Assembly: GCA_938044045.1 (NCBI GenBank)
Contig: CALIQN010000039.1
Coordinates: 1-26,436, forward strand
Direction of reading: 5' to 3'
From: an uncultured Peptococcaceae bacterium
GTDB taxonomy: Bacteria; Bacillota; Peptococcia; Peptococcales; Peptococcaceae
DNA length: 26,436 bases
This document shows positions 1-6,903 of the stretch, piece after piece. Below the pieces are notes generated by a model that did no database searches, was not told the DNA's origin, and saw only the letters and a program-made list of their open reading frames with translations. The translations under genes were made by a program, and so were the position numbers. Position 1 is the stretch's first letter. Every line of letters begins with the position of its first letter.

Positions 1-543
1 GGTGAACGTTCTTATGACATTTATTCTCGTTTATTAAAAGATAGGATTATCTTTTTGGGAACAGATGTTAATGATTATTCTGCAAATGCCATTATTGCAC
101 AGCTTTTATTTTTAGAAGCTGAAGACCCAGAAAAAGATATTTATCTTTATATTAATAGTCCTGGTGGTTCTGTAACAGCTGGCATGGCGATTTATGATAC
201 AATGAATTATATCAAGCCAGATATTAATACCATTTGTGTTGGCATGGCAGCGAGCATGGGTGCTGTACTTTTATCTGCTGGTACTAAGGGCAAGCGTTTT
301 GCTTTAAAAAATAGTGAGATTATGATTCATCAACCTCTAGGTGGTGCTCAAGGTCAAGCAACGGATATTGCTATCCATGCTGAGCATATTTTAAAAATAA
401 AAGAGAAACTAACAAAGATTTTGGCAGAGAATTCTAATCAGCCTTATGATGTTGTCAAAGCAGACACTGAAAGAGATAATTTTATGTCTGCAGATGAAGC
501 ATTGGAATATGGCTTGATAGATAAGGTCATTTCCTCAAAGTAA
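1..543 (+). CDS. clpP: ATP-dependent Clp protease proteolytic subunit (5' end outside window)
   Basis: Serine peptidase that stacks as a tetradecameric barrel and degrades unfolded or tagged proteins delivered by Clp ATPases such as ClpX. The reading frame is open from base 1 (GERSYDIYSRLLKDRIIF...), so only about the first 10-15 residues of a roughly 195-residue protein are missing. The nucleophile motif GMAASMGAVLL, the catalytic histidine in MIHQPLGGAQG and the acidic residues around ERDNFMSADEALEYGLID are all present, so the visible part looks intact. A TTG at base 55 could be mistaken for a start, but the conserved upstream residues show the gene begins before the window. clpX follows after 10 bases, as expected for a clpPX pair. 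Any promoter or CtsR-type operator lies outside. Confidence 0.97.
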   Translation, partial: GERSYDIYSRLLKDRIIFLGTDVNDYSANAIIAQLLFLEAEDPEKDIYLYINSPGGSVTAGMAIYDTMNYIKPDINTICVGMAASMGAVLLSAGTKGKRFALKNSEIMIHQPLGGAQGQATDIAIHAEHILKIKEKLTKILAENSNQPYDVVKADTERDNFMSADEALEYGLIDKVISSK

Positions 544-548
544 GGTGG
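542..548 (+). promoter_or_regulatory. Ribosome binding site deciding the clpX start
   Basis: AAGGTGG overlaps the clpP stop codon and lies five bases before the GTG at 554. An in-frame GTG at 545 falls inside this site and so cannot be the start. The GTG at 554 is therefore chosen. Confidence 0.65.
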
Positions 549-553
549 TAAAC

Positions 554-1792
554 GTGTCTAAAAGGACAGAAAACGATAGCAAAAGGGTCTGCTCTTTTTG
601 CACAAAGTCAGAAGAAGAAGTAAAACAGTTGATTTTTGGTCCTGATGGGTTGGCGATTTGTGATGAATGTGTCGATCTTTGTAATGAGATTATTAACAAT
701 CAATTCAATGAAGATTTGGCAAGCGAACTTGAAGAAGGGCTAAAGCCTGCTGAGATTAAAGAAATTTTAGATTTATATGTGATTGGTCAGGATGATGCTA
801 AAAAAGCATTATCGGTTGCTGTTTATAATCATTATAAACGCTTGAAGAATCAAGTACTTGATAATGAGACTGATGTAGAGATTCAAAAGACAAATATTTG
901 TATGATAGGACCTACAGGTAGTGGAAAAACATTACTTGCACAAACTTTGGCAAAGATTTTAAAAGTTCCATTTGCTATAGCGGATGCGACTTCTTTGACT
1001 GAGGCTGGTTATGTTGGGGAAGATGTGGAAAATATCTTGCTTCGTATCATTCAAGCAGCTGATTTTGACTTAGATCGTGCTAGTAGAGGTATTATCTATG
1101 TCGATGAAATTGATAAAATTGCTCGAAAATCAGATAATCCGTCCATTACGAGAGATGTTTCTGGTGAAGGGGTTCAACAAGCTTTACTTAAAATTGTCGA
1201 AGGTACTGTAGCAAATATTCCTCCCCAAGGTGGTAGAAAACATCCTCATCAAGAATTCATTCAATTAGATACTTCTAATATACTATTTATTCTTGGTGGA
1301 GCCTTTGATGGTCTTGATAAGGTGATTGAGCGTCGTATTGGTAAAAAGAATTTAGGCTTTATGACAAATCAAGATGAGGCTAATCGTCATCAGACAGAGG
1401 ATATATTAAAAGCAGTGCAACCAGAAGATTTATTGAAATTTGGCTTGATTCCTGAGTTTATTGGACGAATTCCATATATTATTTCTTTAACACCACTTGA
1501 TAAAGAGGCACTCATTCGTATCTTAACTGAGCCTAAAAATGCTTTAGTGAAACAGTATGAAAAGCTTTTGCTTATGGATGGTGTTAAGCTGACATTTACA
1601 GAAGAAGCTTTTGATACTATTGCTGAGGAGGCTTTGAAACGTCAAACAGGTGCGAGAGGTTTGCGTGCAATTTTAGAAAAAGTTATGATGGATGTCATGT
1701 TTGAAGTACCTAGTGATGAGAAAATTAAAGAAATTCGTGTCACTAAAGAAGCTATCTTAGGTGTATCAAGTGTCGAAAAAGTGTATGAATAA
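554..1792 (+). CDS. clpX: ATP-dependent Clp protease ATP-binding subunit ClpX
   Basis: Hexameric AAA+ unfoldase that recognises substrates and threads them into ClpP. At 412 residues it has normal family length. The N-terminal zinc-binding domain has Cys13, Cys16, Cys36 and Cys39. Walker A GPTGSGKT is at 119-126, the pore-loop motif GYVGED follows, Walker B YVDEID has Asp184/Glu185, the RKH-type loop GGRKHPHQEF is present, and sensor 2 GARGLR is at 366-371. The ClpP-docking loop reads LGF in place of the common IGF, a conservative change that still fits ClpP contact. The GTG at 554 is preferred over the one at 545 because the ribosome site overlaps the latter. It follows clpP by 10 bases and ends at a strong terminator, so the two genes are probably cotranscribed. 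Confidence 0.97.
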   Translation: MSKRTENDSKRVCSFCTKSEEEVKQLIFGPDGLAICDECVDLCNEIINNQFNEDLASELEEGLKPAEIKEILDLYVIGQDDAKKALSVAVYNHYKRLKNQVLDNETDVEIQKTNICMIGPTGSGKTLLAQTLAKILKVPFAIADATSLTEAGYVGEDVENILLRIIQAADFDLDRASRGIIYVDEIDKIARKSDNPSITRDVSGEGVQQALLKIVEGTVANIPPQGGRKHPHQEFIQLDTSNILFILGGAFDGLDKVIERRIGKKNLGFMTNQDEANRHQTEDILKAVQPEDLLKFGLIPEFIGRIPYIISLTPLDKEALIRILTEPKNALVKQYEKLLLMDGVKLTFTEEAFDTIAEEALKRQTGARGLRAILEKVMMDVMFEVPSDEKIKEIRVTKEAILGVSSVEKVYE

Positions 1793-1794
1793 TC

Positions 1795-1835
1795 AAAGCC
1801 TTGCAAAGGTTTCCCCTTTGCAAGGCTTTTGTTTT
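1795..1835 (+). terminator. Rho-independent terminator after clpX
   Basis: A perfect 15-bp stem (1795-1809 with 1815-1829) around a 5-base loop is followed by TGTTTT. It begins two bases after the clpX stop and separates clpPX from lon. Its 3' arm contains the proposed -35 of the lon promoter. Confidence 0.9.
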
Positions 1836-1845
1836 AAATTATAAT
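1818..1845 (+). promoter_or_regulatory. Candidate lon promoter
   Basis: A perfect -10 TATAAT at 1840-1845 is preceded, after 16 bases, by TTGCAA (1818-1823), a 4/6 match to the -35 consensus. The -35 lies in the 3' arm of the clpX terminator. Initiation would fall near 1852, leaving a short leader before the lon ribosome site AAGGAGG at 1861-1867. Confidence 0.55.
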
Positions 1846-1856
1846 AGGTCTATTAT
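1841..1856. promoter_or_regulatory. Palindrome over the lon -10 and start region (candidate operator)
   Basis: ATAATAG-GT-CTATTAT is a perfect 7+2+7 inverted repeat that overlaps the -10 hexamer and the expected transcription start. The position suits a repressor site, but it does not match the CtsR or HrcA consensus as I know them. It could also be chance in AT-rich DNA. Confidence 0.35.
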
Positions 1857-1877
1857 TACCAAGGAGGTAAGTTTTTA

Positions 1878-4205
1878 GTGAAAAACCATAAATCAGAGGA
1901 GTATTTGGCCATACCACTTAGGGATATTATTCCTTTTCCAGGTTCTGAATTATTATTGGAAGTTGGTAGAGAGTTTTCAGTCAAAACCATAAGAGAGGCA
2001 GCAGATACCAATAAAAATATCATATTACTTTGTCAAGTAAATCCTGACGATAATGAAATTATTGCCAAAAATTTGCTTCCTTTTGGTGCAAGAGCTGAAA
2101 TTGTCAATGTCTTAGATTCAAATGTTACAGGTGGCTTACGTGTACAAGTTTATATTAAAGAATTATTTGCTTTAGAGTCTTTAGAGAGTGTATTTCCTGT
2201 TTGCCGTATTTTAGCAAGTCCTAAAGAATATGAGATTTTAGATGCAGAGGCTTTAAATGAAATTGATATTTTAGGGGCAAGATTATCTAATGAATTTTAT
2301 ATTTACGCTAGAACGACAGGCTTTATTTCTAATGAACAATTAGAAAAATTTTCTAAACAGCCTAGTCCACTTTATCAAGCTTACTATGTTGGTGATATTC
2401 TTCTTCAGGATAGAGACTCACGTATAGAATTATTGAATCAAACTAATTTTAAAGTAACCATTGAAGAAATATTACAAAAACTACTTCAAGAAAATGAATA
2501 CCATCGTCTTGATTTAGAAATTAATCAAAAACTGAAACAAGAATTAGATGCTCATCAAAAGGAATACTATTTGAGAGAAAAAATTCGTGTCATTAGTGAA
2601 GAAATTGGCGATGGTCAAGATAAAATAGAGGAAGTTAATGAATATCGTCAAAAAGTTGATGAAGGGCTTATGCCTCAGAAAGTAAAAGATAAACTTTATA
2701 AAGAAATCAACAAATTAAATCGTACGAATGTGATGAGTCCAGAATATGGTATACTTACAAACTATCTTGATTTTGCAACGAGTTTACCGTGGGGTATTTA
2801 CAAAGAAGAAAATGAGAGCATCAAAAAGGCTGAAAATATCCTTAATAAGGGACATTATGGTTTAGAAAAAGTAAAAGAGAGAATACTTGAGTTTTTAGCC
2901 GTACAAATCCTCAATAAAGAAAATAAAGGCTCAATTATTTGTCTCGTCGGGCCTCCAGGCGTGGGTAAAACTTCCTTAGGAAGATCAATTGCCGAAGCAA
3001 CCAATCGTGACTTTGTGAGATTATCTCTTGGTGGGATACAGGATGAATCGGAAATCAGAGGACATAGACGCACATATATTGGCGCAATGGCTGGGCGTAT
3101 TGTACAAGGAATAGCGGATTCTTCTTCAGCAAATCCAGTGTTTTTACTAGATGAAATTGATAAGATTTCTCGAGATTTTCGAGGCGATCCGGCTGCAGCC
3201 CTCTTAGAGGCCTTAGATCCTTCTCAAAATGATACGTTTAGCGATCATTATCTAGAAGTGCCTTTTGATTTATCTAGGGTTTTATTTATTACAACTGCTA
3301 ATAGTCTTTCCACAATACCAGAGCCTTTATTAGATAGACTGGAAATTATAGAGTTACCAAGCTATACCCAAGATGAAAAGATGCAAATTGCTAAAAAACA
3401 TCTAGTGCAAAAATCTTTAGAGGCGCATGGTCTATCTAAAAATAACGTTAGTATTGGAGATAGTGCGATTAAGGCTATTATAGAAACCTATACAAGAGAG
3501 TCCGGTGTACGTGAACTTGAACGAAAAATTGCAACGATATGTAGAAAAAGTGCACGTCAATTGGTAGAAGGTTATGAAGGTAAAATCAGTATTAAAAAAA
3601 CCAATTTGGCAGATTATCTTGGTGCTTCAAAAGTTATTCATGATGTGATTGATAAAAAAGATCAAGTTGGGGTTGCTGTTGGCATGGCATGGACAAGAGT
3701 AGGTGGAGAAATTCTTCACTTAGAATGTCAAACGATGAAGGGTACAGGTAAACTTCATCTCACAGGTCAAATGGGCAATGTCATGAAGGAAAGTGCACAT
3801 TTGGCAATGAGTTATGTGAGGGCGATAAGTGCGGACTTAGGTCTAGATGACGATTTTTATAAAGATCTTGATGTACACCTACACATCCCAGAAGGTGCTG
3901 TACCTAAAGATGGTCCTTCTGCTGGCACTGCGATTACAGCTGTCTTTGCAAGCGCTTTTACCAAACGTGCTTTAAAAAGAGATATTGCCATGACAGGTGA
4001 AATGAGTCTGAGAGGTAGAGTCTTACCAGTAGGTGGTATTAGAGATAAGGTGAGCGCTGCTTATCGTGCTGGTTGTCAAGCGGTTATTTTACCTAAAACC
4101 AATGAAAAAGATACCAAAGATTTGCCACAAGAAGTGAAAGAAAATCTTAAAATTTATTATGTTGAACATATTGATGAAGTCCTTGACCTTGTACTATTAA
4201 AGTAG
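1878..4205 (+). CDS. lon: ATP-dependent protease La (LonA)
   Basis: Homo-oligomeric AAA+ serine protease that degrades misfolded and regulatory proteins in the cytoplasm. At 775 residues it has the LonA domain order: N-terminal substrate domain (starts AIPLRDIIPFPG), coiled-coil section around 200-300, ATPase with Walker A GPPGVGKT at 358-365 and Walker B FLLDEIDKI, then the protease domain. Catalytic Ser681 (in PKDGPSAGTA) and Lys724 (in GGIRDKVSAA) are 43 residues apart, the same spacing as the E. coli dyad Ser679/Lys722. The start is GTG, 10 bases after AAGGAGG. A separate promoter and a preceding terminator suggest regulation independent of clpPX. engB follows after 8 bases, so the two are likely cotranscribed. 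Confidence 0.97.
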   Translation: MKNHKSEEYLAIPLRDIIPFPGSELLLEVGREFSVKTIREAADTNKNIILLCQVNPDDNEIIAKNLLPFGARAEIVNVLDSNVTGGLRVQVYIKELFALESLESVFPVCRILASPKEYEILDAEALNEIDILGARLSNEFYIYARTTGFISNEQLEKFSKQPSPLYQAYYVGDILLQDRDSRIELLNQTNFKVTIEEILQKLLQENEYHRLDLEINQKLKQELDAHQKEYYLREKIRVISEEIGDGQDKIEEVNEYRQKVDEGLMPQKVKDKLYKEINKLNRTNVMSPEYGILTNYLDFATSLPWGIYKEENESIKKAENILNKGHYGLEKVKERILEFLAVQILNKENKGSIICLVGPPGVGKTSLGRSIAEATNRDFVRLSLGGIQDESEIRGHRRTYIGAMAGRIVQGIADSSSANPVFLLDEIDKISRDFRGDPAAALLEALDPSQNDTFSDHYLEVPFDLSRVLFITTANSLSTIPEPLLDRLEIIELPSYTQDEKMQIAKKHLVQKSLEAHGLSKNNVSIGDSAIKAIIETYTRESGVRELERKIATICRKSARQLVEGYEGKISIKKTNLADYLGASKVIHDVIDKKDQVGVAVGMAWTRVGGEILHLECQTMKGTGKLHLTGQMGNVMKESAHLAMSYVRAISADLGLDDDFYKDLDVHLHIPEGAVPKDGPSAGTAITAVFASAFTKRALKRDIAMTGEMSLRGRVLPVGGIRDKVSAAYRAGCQAVILPKTNEKDTKDLPQEVKENLKIYYVEHIDEVLDLVLLK

Positions 4206-4213
4206 GTGGCATT

Positions 4214-4798
4214 ATGCAAATACTAAATACTTCTTTTTTGATTGGTGCGGTTAGAGAAGCACAATACCCACAAGATGGTTATATTGAAATAGCACTTTGC
4301 GGACGTTCAAATGTAGGAAAATCTTCTTTGATTAATACTCTGATTAATCGCAAAAACCTAGCACGAACAAGCAGCCAACCAGGCAAGACACAACAGTTGA
4401 ATTATTATGCTGTGACGACAGATATCTCACCATTTTATTTTGTAGACTTACCAGGGTATGGATTTGCTAAGGTAAGTAAGTCAGAGCGTGAGAAATGGGG
4501 TAAGTTTAGTGAAAGTTATTTACTGGAACGTAGTACCCTAAAATGCATTTGGCAGATTGTGGATATGAGACACAAGCCAAGTCAGGATGATATTGCGATG
4601 TATGAGTGGTTGAGTTACCATGATTTGCCAGTGAAAGTTATTGCAACTAAGGTTGATAAAATTTCTAAAGGTCAATGGCAAAAACATAGTAGTATCATTC
4701 AAAAAGCATTGGGACTAAGGGAACAACCAATCCTGTTTTCTTCTGAAACAAAATACAATAAAGACAAACTATTATCTTTGATTGAAAGTTTAATTTAA
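4214..4798 (+). CDS. engB: Ribosome biogenesis GTP-binding protein EngB/YsxC
   Basis: Small essential GTPase needed for late assembly of the 50S ribosomal subunit. Its 194 residues match the family length. G1 GRSNVGKSS at 30-38, G3 DLPGYG from residue 78, and G4 TKVD at 145-148 are intact, and the SQPGKTQQLNYY stretch is typical of the switch region. The ribosome site AGGTGG overlaps the lon stop codon, and the ATG at 4214 is the only sensible start. The lon-engB adjacency is seen in Bacillus and other Bacillota. A strong terminator begins immediately after the stop codon. Confidence 0.96.
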   Translation: MQILNTSFLIGAVREAQYPQDGYIEIALCGRSNVGKSSLINTLINRKNLARTSSQPGKTQQLNYYAVTTDISPFYFVDLPGYGFAKVSKSEREKWGKFSESYLLERSTLKCIWQIVDMRHKPSQDDIAMYEWLSYHDLPVKVIATKVDKISKGQWQKHSSIIQKALGLREQPILFSSETKYNKDKLLSLIESLI

Positions 4799-4837
4799 AA
4801 AAAGCTACTAATTGGTAAGTCCAATTAGTAGCTTTTT
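4799..4837. terminator. Bidirectional terminator between engB and the converging minus-strand cassette
   Basis: A perfect 17-bp stem (4799-4815 with 4821-4837) has a TAAGT loop. The plus strand ends in six T and the minus strand in seven T (read from 4803 down to 4797), so it can stop transcription from both converging units. Confidence 0.9.
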
Positions 4838-4933
4838 TAGATGAAGGTAAGGTGTATTTATTAATGATTTTAAATGATATAAATAGTGGCCTTACCAATG
4901 ATTGTTATGATATTTGGCTGATCTTTCAGATTT

Positions 4934-5494
4934 TTATTCTGGACTTCTTTCATACCATTCCATATCAGGATCTTCATAATACTCGTATGGTTTGTTTTCT
5001 AGGTTGTTATTTTGAGGGTTACTTTGCCCACTGAACTGTTTTTGATAGATATCGTACCATTTTTGATTCATTTTGATTTGTATGATATTTCCATCAGAGA
5101 AATAATAGACTTTATTTTCTTTTAAACCTTGAATGAAGTAACTTAAATAAGTTTTAAGTTCATGTAAATCATTTGTTGAGATAGCATCATCAGAAATAAT
5201 ATTATCTTTAATACTGAATTTAGAAGGATTTTTTTTATCAATAGGGAGATATTCAATTACAATTTCATCCCCTAGTGTATTATCAACTAATACACGATAG
5301 TTACCGATAGTATGGTTATCAATATAAAGTGAGCTGATGTTTGTATCTAAGTCTAATGTTGTGCTTATTTTGGTATCATTGTTATTAAAGGAAATAAAAT
5401 CTAAGCGACTCAATTCAATCATTGCGAGGACACTGCCAAACAAACTGAGTACAATGCCTGTTATAAGTGTGATGATAATAGTCTTAGTTTTCAT
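4934..5494 (-). CDS. Membrane-anchored extracytoplasmic protein of the PadR/DUF1700 cassette
   Basis: Function unknown; 186 residues. A short basic N-terminus (MKTK) leads into one strongly hydrophobic segment at about 5-27, consistent with an uncleaved anchor or signal sequence. There is no lipobox cysteine. The rest is polar and predicted outside the membrane. Residues about 45-85 (TTLDLDTNISSLYIDNHTIG...) resemble the short strand repeats of DUF4097 putative-adhesin proteins, which often accompany DUF1700 genes, but the match is weak. The C-terminus is rich in Asn, Glu, Tyr and Asp. The start ATG lies inside the end of the upstream gene (11-base overlap) behind GGAGG, so translation is likely coupled. 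It is the last gene of the cassette. Confidence 0.75.
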   Translation of the reverse strand: MKTKTIIITLITGIVLSLFGSVLAMIELSRLDFISFNNNDTKISTTLDLDTNISSLYIDNHTIGNYRVLVDNTLGDEIVIEYLPIDKKNPSKFSIKDNIISDDAISTNDLHELKTYLSYFIQGLKENKVYYFSDGNIIQIKMNQKWYDIYQKQFSGQSNPQNNNLENKPYEYYEDPDMEWYERSPE

Positions 5495-6431
5495 GGTTTA
5501 CCTCCTGTGATGTATACGCTATCTCTTGACTCGATTCACTTGGATTAATAGAAGCTTCTTTAGAAAAGAGGAGTTTACAGATAAAGAGAACGAGCGCAAG
5601 ATGGATAAGTGCACCACCTAATATAGCGATAGTGATACCAATACAAGGTAAACCAGTGCAAGCAAAATAGATAAAAATCAAGAGTGCAATCACCAAACCA
5701 AGAAGAGTTGTAGCAATTGGTAATAGAAATGCTACTACCATGATAATCTTGAAGATGATGACGACTAAAGTAATAAGTGTATCATCTTTGGATTTGATGT
5801 TGGGTTTAGTATATTCTTGCTTTTTAGGGGCTAATACAGCAGTATGATAATTTCTTTGTGTTTCATAGGATATTTCATTTTGCACTGGCTTTTGAGGTGC
5901 AAAGGGAAATACGTATTTTTTGATACCATAGTAAAGTACATAAATAAAAATCCCCAAACTAAGAATGTCCAAAAAAAAGTTAAGAAGGGCAGTGATTTCA
6001 TATTGAAAAGGTAAGTTTAATGGTGAAAATACAAGGGAACATATAAGTAAGGAAAAAATTTTGAGTCCAAATTCTACAAAGCAAAATACAATCACAAGTA
6101 AGATAAATTTTCCTAGAATATTAAAAACTTCCTTACGATTCATGCCTAAAAAGCCATCAATGGTAGTTTGTAAAAATCGCCCTAGCCCATAGACATTTTG
6201 TTTAATATATTCGGTATTATCACTTCTTTGTTTATAATTTGGATCAGATACTAGCTCTTTTAGTAGCTCATCAATATCACCAAAGTCATTGATTACCTCT
6301 TCTTCTTTAAAGCCGTCTTGAACCTTTTGATCAATGTGTTGTGCATATTCAAGTAAGATCTCACTTCTTTCTTGAGTTTGTAGGCTTTGCAAGCCTTGCT
6401 CAAGGCGAGATAAAAATTCATTTTTATTCAT
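5484..6431 (-). CDS. DUF1700/HAAS-domain polytopic membrane protein
   Basis: 315 residues, molecular function unknown. The first about 70 residues (NKNEFLSRLEQGLQSLQTQE... then FGDIDELLKEL) are a typical HAAS/DUF1700 helical domain, a family known to be encoded next to PadR repressors and thought to act in membrane-linked sensing. About six hydrophobic segments follow: two or three at roughly 105-185 and three or more near 230-300, separated by a polar linker. The ATG at 6431 is chosen because GAGGAGG precedes it and it overlaps the padR stop in an ATGA arrangement; the frame stays open 17 codons further upstream without a ribosome site. It is coupled to padR before it and to the extracytoplasmic gene after it. 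Confidence 0.85.
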   Translation of the reverse strand: MNKNEFLSRLEQGLQSLQTQERSEILLEYAQHIDQKVQDGFKEEEVINDFGDIDELLKELVSDPNYKQRSDNTEYIKQNVYGLGRFLQTTIDGFLGMNRKEVFNILGKFILLVIVFCFVEFGLKIFSLLICSLVFSPLNLPFQYEITALLNFFLDILSLGIFIYVLYYGIKKYVFPFAPQKPVQNEISYETQRNYHTAVLAPKKQEYTKPNIKSKDDTLITLVVIIFKIIMVVAFLLPIATTLLGLVIALLIFIYFACTGLPCIGITIAILGGALIHLALVLFICKLLFSKEASINPSESSQEIAYTSQEVNHEN

Positions 6432-6745
6432 TGAGTAGCCTCCTCTAAGAATGCCATGACATTTTTTGTCAAAGTCAACCATTCTTGTTTTTGTTCTTGC
6501 ATTTTTTCTTTACCCAAACTGGTTAATTGATAGTATTTTCGTGGTGGACCTTCACTTGACTCTCTTAAATAGGTTTTAAAATAATCTTCATTTGTTAGAC
6601 GTCGCAGGAGAGGGTAGATGGTTCCTTCTTTAACATTGATAATTTTAGAAACTTCAGAGACAATTTCATACCCATACATATCTCTTTTGGAGATTGAAGC
6701 GAGAACAACAAGTTCCAAAATACCTTTCTTTAATTGAGGATTCAC
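6428..6745 (-). CDS. PadR-family transcriptional repressor
   Basis: Winged-helix DNA-binding regulator of 105 residues, a short PadR with little beyond the winged helix and one dimerisation helix. Family marks are KKGILELVVLASIS, MYGYEIVSEVS, the recognition region VKEGTIYPLLRRL and the wing GPPRKYYQLT. Two in-frame GTG codons occur at 6757 and 6745. The first overlaps the ribosome site AAGGAGG, so the second (11-base spacing) is preferred and gives the usual MNPQLKKG start. The next gene overlaps its stop by four bases. PadR proteins usually repress their own operon, and a direct repeat in its promoter is a candidate site. The inducing ligand or signal is unknown. Confidence 0.92.
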   Translation of the reverse strand: MNPQLKKGILELVVLASISKRDMYGYEIVSEVSKIINVKEGTIYPLLRRLTNEDYFKTYLRESSEGPPRKYYQLTSLGKEKMQEQKQEWLTLTKNVMAFLEEATQ

Positions 6746-6765
6746 AAGTGTATTCACCTCCTTGT

Positions 6766-6801
6766 TACTATGAGACTACACCAACTACTATGCAATGTCA
6801 A
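6766..6801 (-). promoter_or_regulatory. padR operon promoter with CATAGTA direct repeat
   Basis: Read on the minus strand, a perfect -35 TTGACA (6801-6796) and a weak -10 TAGTCT (6778-6773) are spaced 17 bases. CATAGTA occurs twice in direct orientation, at 6792-6786 within the spacer and at 6772-6766 just after the -10, 20 bp apart and so on the same helix face. The arrangement fits an autoregulatory operator for the PadR protein encoded downstream. Confidence 0.6.
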
Positions 6802-6846
6802 GTACTAAAAAATTAAAAATATTACATAAAATAAGATAGTGGAATT

Positions 6847-6875
6847 TTGATTTAGCGATATTTTTTTGTTAGAAT
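6847..6875 (+). promoter_or_regulatory. Promoter of the DUF445-sbcDC-rluA-cca operon
   Basis: TTGATT (6847-6852), 17-base spacer, then TAGAAT (6870-6875) preceded by TGT, an extended -10. Transcription should begin near 6882, past the ATG at 6874, so translation must start at the ATG at 6904, which follows TAGGAGGAG. Confidence 0.75.
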
Positions 6876-6903
6876 GAAATGTATATTAGCTAGGAGGAGA
6901 AAA

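Noticed and set aside
1..54. Treating the TTG at 55 as the clpP start
   Set aside because: The upstream frame encodes conserved ClpP residues (GERSYDIYSRLLKDR), so the gene is cut by the window edge.
4799..4837. Long perfect inverted repeat considered as a mobile-element end or MITE
   Set aside because: It directly follows a stop codon between converging genes, has T-runs on both sides, lacks target-site duplication, and is best explained as a two-way terminator.
4852..5034. Short plus-strand frame after engB
   Set aside because: It overlaps the 3' end of the coupled minus-strand gene and has no ribosome site or recognisable product.
5484..6482. Longer N-terminus for the DUF1700 protein
   Set aside because: The extra 17 codons overlap padR and lack a ribosome site, while the ATG at 6431 has GAGGAGG and gives the normal family N-terminus.
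6874..6903. Earlier in-frame ATG for the DUF445 gene
   Set aside because: It lies within the -10 hexamer of the promoter, upstream of the expected transcript start, while the ATG at 6904 has a strong ribosome site.
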